Shown here piece after piece: positions 5,803-9,261 of a stretch of 9,261 nucleotides of DNA. A program made the position numbers and the translations under genes. A model generated the notes under the pieces. It was not told where the DNA came from. It saw nothing but the letters and a program-made list of their open reading frames with translations, and ran no database searches. Positions within the stretch are counted from its first letter, which is position 1; every line of letters begins with the position of its first letter. The DNA is taken from assembly GCA_019313505.1 (NCBI GenBank), contig JAFDBA010000125.1:1-9261 (forward strand), written 5' to 3'. This stretch comes from Deltaproteobacteria bacterium (GTDB lineage Bacteria > Desulfobacterota > Desulfobacteria > Desulfobacterales > UBA11574).

Positions 5803-6204
5803 TTATCTTAACGCTACAACCATATCGGCAGTCTTTTTGGTTGCTTCCTCGAGGTTTTGTATCAGACTCGATATAAGTTTTTTTATTATAGTCGGCTGGG
5901 CCTCCCACTCCTGTCCCAAACGCACGGAGTCAAGTACACCTAACACAACCGGTCCATCCGCCACTGCCGAAGCGGTTCGTGTACTATTACTCCATTTTAA
6001 CATCGCCATTTCTCCGACAAAATCCCCTTCAGACAATGTGTCAATGGTCAGCAGGCCTCCGGAAGTCTTTTTTTTTATTTTGACCCGGCCTTCCAAGATA
6101 ACGTAAACCCAGTCACCCATGTTGCCTTCTTTAATAATAACAGCTTTGTCCGAGAAGTTTTCCTCGCTCACAATATAATCGAGCACCTGTGAATTAACTG
6201 TCAT
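5803..6204 (-). CDS. Stand-alone cyclic-nucleotide-binding domain protein
   Basis: A 133-residue protein made of essentially one CRP-type cNMP-binding fold. It has strands with IIKEGNMGDWVYVILEGRVKI (23-43) and the phosphate-binding cassette FVGEMAMLKWSNSTRTASA (62-80). The ribose-contacting Glu (E65) and the phosphate-contacting Arg (R76) are both present. A C-terminal helix follows (about 105-130), and there is no helix-turn-helix or catalytic domain. It is therefore not a CRP-like transcription factor; it probably works by binding a partner. GGAGG lies 7 bases before the start. It is second in an operon, 13 bases after the cNMP-PilZ gene, and similar to that protein's N-terminal half. The two may have arisen by duplication and may form a hetero-complex (inference). 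Confidence 0.88.
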   Translation of the reverse strand: MTVNSQVLDYIVSEENFSDKAVIIKEGNMGDWVYVILEGRVKIKKKTSGGLLTIDTLSEGDFVGEMAMLKWSNSTRTASAVADGPVVLGVLDSVRLGQEWEAQPTIIKKLISSLIQNLEEATKKTADMVVALR

Positions 6205-6217
6205 TTACAAACCTCCG

Positions 6218-6997
6218 TTACTTCATTAAAAAGAAACCCAACTTTTTCCGATCATCCGGGTCCATATGGATAAAAGTCAGTCCCAGAGAAATAAAACCGT
6301 CTGTTTTCCCTTTTTTCAGCCAGGCAATTTTAGCGGTCATATTAACTTTCTGGTTTAACAGAAAATATGTGCTTATGAAAAGTTCATCCCCATGGGTAAG
6401 GGTATAATTGAATAAGCCGGATGTCTTGACGGTCATCTGCAAGCCCCCCTTGCTGATATTCCTGATTCGACCCTGGAATTCAAGATCCTTGGAGCTGTTT
6501 ACCGGTCGAAATATGCATTCCAAACTAACCTTTTCCCGATAAAACTCGCGCTTTTCTTCCCACTGATCAGACAGCTCCTGAGTTTGGCTGTCCCTGGATT
6601 GTCCTTCTTTTAACCTTAACTTAACAACCATTTTGTTCATCCGAACAATAAGCTTCAAAGCTTGGCCCGCGATAAGCCTAAGAACATCAGGTATCTTTTT
6701 ATAAGCATTCAAAAGCATAGCGGGATGCCACGCTTCCAGACAACAGTCTTCAAGTGCTCTGGCCGATGCGGAACGTGTGCTGGTTTTACCGGCAATAAAG
6801 GCCATTTCACCAACAATCATGCCTGGACCGAGGATAGCAACCCTGGCTTCCGTTTCGCCTGATTCAACAAAGATTCCGACTTTACCACTTATGACCTCAT
6901 AGATTGAGGTTCCATAGTCGCCCTCTTTGATAATCAAATCGCCCTTGGAATAATTAAGTTTAACGACCGGCGGAATTTCCACTTTTGTTTTTGTCAT
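6218..6997 (-). CDS. cNMP-binding plus PilZ (c-di-GMP) two-domain protein
   Basis: A 259-residue cytoplasmic protein. Residues about 10-125 are a cNMP-binding domain with LIIKEGDYGTSIYEVISGKVGIF and an intact cassette IVGEMAFIAGKTSTRSASA (G63, E64, R75, S76). After a helical, charged linker (about 126-148) comes a PilZ domain. It carries the c-di-GMP motif RxxxR as R150-EFY-R154, the NxSxxG motif as N180-I-S182-KG-G185, and a C-terminal SLGLTFI strand. It thus may sense a cyclic mononucleotide and c-di-GMP together. There is no output domain, so it presumably acts through protein contacts, for example on motility or surface machinery. The start at 6997 lacks a clear Shine-Dalgarno (only a weak AAG), so the start is less sure. 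It is divergent from the oxidoreductase operon. Confidence 0.9.
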   Translation of the reverse strand: MTKTKVEIPPVVKLNYSKGDLIIKEGDYGTSIYEVISGKVGIFVESGETEARVAILGPGMIVGEMAFIAGKTSTRSASARALEDCCLEAWHPAMLLNAYKKIPDVLRLIAGQALKLIVRMNKMVVKLRLKEGQSRDSQTQELSDQWEEKREFYREKVSLECIFRPVNSSKDLEFQGRIRNISKGGLQMTVKTSGLFNYTLTHGDELFISTYFLLNQKVNMTAKIAWLKKGKTDGFISLGLTFIHMDPDDRKKLGFFLMK

Positions 6998-7065
6998 TGT
7001 CTTGTTCGGGGTAGGATTAGTAATATCAAAAACTCGTTAAATACAATTCCTGCAATTAAAGAATA

Positions 7066-7088
7066 CTGGCCCAAAGGACCAGGTTTTT
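7066..7088. other. Hairpin followed by a T-tract in the divergent region
   Basis: CTGG-C-CC (7066-7072), loop AAA, then GG-A-CCAG (7076-7082) form a six-pair stem with one mismatch, followed by GTTTTT. In the plus sense it resembles a weak terminator shielding the oxidoreductase promoter from upstream read-through. In the minus sense it would sit in the leader of the cNMP-PilZ mRNA. Confidence 0.35.
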
Positions 7089-7112
7089 CAGGGTAAAATA
7101 AATACTTTTTTA

Positions 7113-7142
7113 TTGACACTTAAGACTCTATACATTTATATA
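7113..7142 (+). promoter_or_regulatory. Promoter of the 2-oxoacid oxidoreductase operon
   Basis: Consensus -35 TTGACA (7113-7118) is followed by TTATAT or TATATA after 17-18 bases (7136-7142). This predicts a start near 7149 and a leader of about 90 bases before the gamma-subunit gene. It overlaps head-on with a minus-strand promoter. Confidence 0.6.
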
Positions 7143-7154
7143 TTAAAATGTCAA
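7127..7154 (-). promoter_or_regulatory. Promoter of the cNMP-PilZ operon
   Basis: Read on the minus strand, TTGACA (7154-7149) is followed after 16 bases by TATAGA (7132-7127). This gives a predicted start near 7120 and a leader of about 120 bases. The two TTGACA hexamers are the arms of an inverted repeat (ATTGACA 7112-7118, TGTCAAT 7149-7155), so the opposing promoters interlock. Confidence 0.55.
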
Positions 7155-7238
7155 TTGAAGATCTTAAAAGTATCAAAGTACGCTTTTATTATTATTTTTG
7201 CCCTCCCCAAAATATCCGGGAGATGAAAGGTGAAACAT

Positions 7239-7781
7239 ATGATTGAAATCAGGATACATGGTCGAGGCGGACAGGGAAATGTTGCGGCGGCGGAGCTTTT
7301 ATCTATTGCTGCTTTTCAGGACGGCAAATTTGCTCAGGCTTTCCCTTCTTTTGGAGCGGAACGGGTGGGTGCGCCTGTCCAGGCTTTTGTCAGAATTGAT
7401 GACAAAAAGGTTCGCACACGGGAGGATGTGCTCCATCCGGATTGTTTGATTGTCCAGGACTATAGCTTGATCGAGATGGTCCCTATTTTGGATGGGCTAA
7501 AGCCCGATGGGTTATTGTTGGTCAATTCCGAGAAACCCCCGGAAGATTTAAAACTCAAGACCACAGCCACGGTGAAAACCATTGCCGCTACAGAAATCGC
7601 CATTGAAATCATCGGCCGGCCCATTCCCAATGCAATTATGATCGGAGCCTTTTGCTCTATTACCGGTCTTGTGAGCCTGGGAGCAGTACAGGAAGCCATT
7701 ATGGCAAGGTTTCCGGGCAAAGTGGGTGAAAACAATGTTGCTGCCCTTGAACGGGCACATGAAATCATGCAAAAGAGGTAG
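7239..7781 (+). CDS. 2-oxoacid:ferredoxin oxidoreductase, gamma subunit
   Basis: A 180-residue PorC/VorC-type subunit of the thiamine-diphosphate, iron-sulfur enzymes that convert a 2-oxoacid plus CoA to acyl-CoA, CO2 and reduced ferredoxin. The N-terminus has the family motif IHGRGGQGNVAAAELL (6-21), then FPSFGAERVGAPVQAFVRI (35-53), both hallmarks of this subunit. I start at ATG 7239, with AAAGGTG 6 bases upstream, because homologues begin MIEIRxHGRGGQG. A GTG at 7230 with GGGAG before it is a possible alternative that adds three residues. Only 3 bases separate it from the alpha gene. Whether the true substrate is pyruvate, branched-chain oxoacids or another oxoacid is not decided by these motifs. 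Confidence 0.93.
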   Translation: MIEIRIHGRGGQGNVAAAELLSIAAFQDGKFAQAFPSFGAERVGAPVQAFVRIDDKKVRTREDVLHPDCLIVQDYSLIEMVPILDGLKPDGLLLVNSEKPPEDLKLKTTATVKTIAATEIAIEIIGRPIPNAIMIGAFCSITGLVSLGAVQEAIMARFPGKVGENNVAALERAHEIMQKR

Positions 7782-7784
7782 TTT

Positions 7785-8960
7785 ATGCTTAAACAAATTG
7801 AAGGATCTCAAGCTGTTGCGGATGTGGTGGCCTTATGCCGACCCAATGTTATTTCCGCTTACCCGATTACGCCGCAGACGCACATTGTGGAAGATTTATC
7901 TGTCATTGTTGGCCAGGGAAAACTGGATGCGGAATTTGTTAATGTAGAAAGTGAATTTACCGCAGCTTCGGTTGTTCTGGGAGCAAGTGCGGCTGGTGCC
8001 CGGACCTACACGGCCACATCATCACAGGGATTGTTGTTAATGGCCGAGGTGATCTATTGCATTGCCGGGATGCGCCTGCCCATTGTTTTAACCTGTGCCA
8101 ACCGCGCCATATCCGCGCCCCTTAGTATCTGGAACGACCAGCAGGACTCCATGGCCGTAAGAGATGCGGGCTGGATTCAACTTTTTGCCGAGGATAACCA
8201 GGAGGCTGCGGATTTACATATCCAGGCATATAAAATTGCCGAGCAGACCTTTCTGCCGGTGATGGTTTGTATGGATGGTTTTATTTTAACCCATGCGTTC
8301 GAACCTGTCGATATTCCCGAGCAAAAAGAAGTGGACGATTTTCTGCCTCCCTTTAAGCCCAGGCATATCGTTGATCCCAGATGGCCGAGAGGTATCGGTC
8401 TTTATGCAGATCCGCGCTTTTACATGGAGACTCGCTATATTTTGCACCGGGCCATGGAGAAATCCGAGAAGACAATAAAAGAAGTCAGTGCTGATTTTGC
8501 CAAGACCTTTGGCAGAGACAGCGGTGGTTTTATCAAGACCTACAAGCTTAAAGAGGCTGACGTGGCCATTGTATCCATGGGTTCTGTAGTCGGCACCATC
8601 AAGGACCTTATCGACCAGTTAGAGGAAGAGGGGAAAAAAGTCGGGCTTTTGCAAATATGTTCCTATCGTCCCTTTCCCAGGCAAGAGATTTACAACGTTT
8701 TAAAAGACAAAATGAACATCGTTGTACTGGAGAAGTGCATTTCACTGGGAAGAGGCGGCATTTTGGCCAGCGATATCCGCTGGTCTTTTCCCCGGGCCGA
8801 GAAAAAAGACCGTAACATCAGCAGTTTTATCGCCGGCCTCGGAGGGCGAAACATAACCATGGACGATTTGCGATATATGGTTGAAAAGGTTGAAAAAAAT
8901 CCGGTAGAACTGGAATTTTTAGGGTTAAATAAGGAACTTATAGCAGATAAGGATTTATAA
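7785..8960 (+). CDS. porA: 2-oxoacid:ferredoxin oxidoreductase, alpha subunit
   Basis: A 391-residue PorA-type subunit carrying the pyrimidine-binding and transketolase C-terminal-like domains. Motifs in order are AYPITPQTHIVE (25-36), VESEFTAAS (54-62; often ESEH in relatives, here Phe replaces His), ATSSQGLLLMAEVIY (77-91), ANRAISAPLSIWNDQQDSM (105-123), and a C-terminal segment VAIVSMGSVVGTIKDLID. Motifs and length match pyruvate- or ketoisovalerate-type enzymes rather than the fused 2-oxoglutarate KorA form. Start ATG 7785 has AAGAGG 6 bases upstream, overlapping the end of the gamma gene. No delta (2x[4Fe-4S] ferredoxin) gene stands between gamma and alpha, where many four-subunit operons have it. 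The gene symbol reflects the family; the substrate is inferred. Confidence 0.92.
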   Translation: MLKQIEGSQAVADVVALCRPNVISAYPITPQTHIVEDLSVIVGQGKLDAEFVNVESEFTAASVVLGASAAGARTYTATSSQGLLLMAEVIYCIAGMRLPIVLTCANRAISAPLSIWNDQQDSMAVRDAGWIQLFAEDNQEAADLHIQAYKIAEQTFLPVMVCMDGFILTHAFEPVDIPEQKEVDDFLPPFKPRHIVDPRWPRGIGLYADPRFYMETRYILHRAMEKSEKTIKEVSADFAKTFGRDSGGFIKTYKLKEADVAIVSMGSVVGTIKDLIDQLEEEGKKVGLLQICSYRPFPRQEIYNVLKDKMNIVVLEKCISLGRGGILASDIRWSFPRAEKKDRNISSFIAGLGGRNITMDDLRYMVEKVEKNPVELEFLGLNKELIADKDL

Positions 8961-8962
8961 TA

Positions 8963-9261
8963 ATGAATGAAAAAACCGAAGAACTCAACAGGGTGGAAAA
9001 GAAAGATCTGTTTGCCAGCGGCCATCGAGCCTGTGGCGGATGCGGGCAGGCGTTAGCCGCCCGTCTGGTGCATGATGCTGCCGGTGAAAATACCATTGCC
9101 TGCGTTGGAACGGGTTGTCTGGAAGTCTTTAGTTCACCCTATCCGGATCCTTGTTGGCGCATACCCTTTTTACATAGTCTTTTTGAGAACCCGGCGGCAG
9201 TGGCCTCGGGCGTGGAAGTAGCATATAAGGCGTTGAAAAAGGGACCGGTGAATATCATCGC
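8963..9261 (+). CDS. porB: 2-oxoacid:ferredoxin oxidoreductase, beta subunit (5' part)
   Basis: The first 99 codons of the TPP- and iron-sulfur-binding beta subunit, which runs off the right edge. After a polar leader (MNEKTEELNRVEKKDLFASG) comes GHRACGGCGQALAARL (20-35), whose C24 and C27 match the cluster-binding CxxC of PorB. IACVGTGCLEVFSSPYP (45-61) follows, with C52 as the next expected cluster ligand. The HSLFENPAAVASGVEVAYKAL stretch is also typical. ATG 8963 has AAGGA 9 bases upstream and follows the alpha stop (8960) by 2 bases. The family and operon role are firm; the missing C-terminal part prevents checking the TPP motif. Confidence 0.93.
   Translation, partial: MNEKTEELNRVEKKDLFASGHRACGGCGQALAARLVHDAAGENTIACVGTGCLEVFSSPYPDPCWRIPFLHSLFENPAAVASGVEVAYKALKKGPVNII

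Overview
The window looks like a chromosomal stretch from an anaerobic, non-enteric Gram-negative bacterium, most likely of the Desulfobacterota (Desulfobacterales-type). The reasons are a ferredoxin-linked 2-oxoacid oxidoreductase operon, an RND efflux system (which needs an outer membrane), stand-alone cyclic-nucleotide and PilZ proteins, an IHF-alpha-like protein, and palindromic repeats of a kind I recall from that group. The taxonomic call is an inference; no rRNA or other marker is present.

Layout. (1) 1-1410, minus strand: an RND efflux operon with the periplasmic adaptor, then the start of the inner-membrane pump, which runs off the left edge. (2) 1411-1841: a divergent regulatory region with a long imperfect hairpin repeat, a strong sigma70-type promoter and a perfect 8-4-8 dyad over its -10. 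(3) 1842-2474, plus: a TetR/CecR-type repressor, the likely local regulator of the efflux operon. (4) 2495-2655: a palindromic repeat element whose right end supplies the last codons and the stop of the next gene. (5) 2619-4415, minus: a two-gene unit of an MFS transporter and a Nudix hydrolase, visibly more AT-rich than the left part. (6) 4416-5035: no convincing protein gene, but a tandem ACAAAGGC-type repeat and, on the plus strand, a probable structured small RNA (about 4860-5037) ending in a perfect intrinsic terminator. (7) 5036-5711, minus: a small four-helix membrane protein followed by an IHF-alpha-like protein. (8) 5745-5780: a second, truncated copy of the left end of the repeat at 2495, in the same orientation. 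(9) 5803-6997, minus: a cNMP-binding plus PilZ protein, then a lone cNMP-binding protein. (10) 6998-7238: a divergent promoter region with two head-on overlapping TTGACA promoters. (11) 7239-9261, plus: the gamma, alpha and (partial) beta subunits of a pyruvate/2-oxoacid:ferredoxin oxidoreductase.

How it fits together. TetR and the RND operon form a typical divergent regulator/efflux pair. The oxidoreductase operon supplies acyl-CoA and reduced ferredoxin, or runs in reverse for carbon fixation. It shares its upstream region with a two-gene second-messenger sensor unit that combines cyclic-nucleotide pockets with a PilZ c-di-GMP motif but has no DNA-binding domain. The least explained parts are the candidate small RNA, the cNMP/PilZ pair, and the repeat copies bracketing the AT-rich middle segment.
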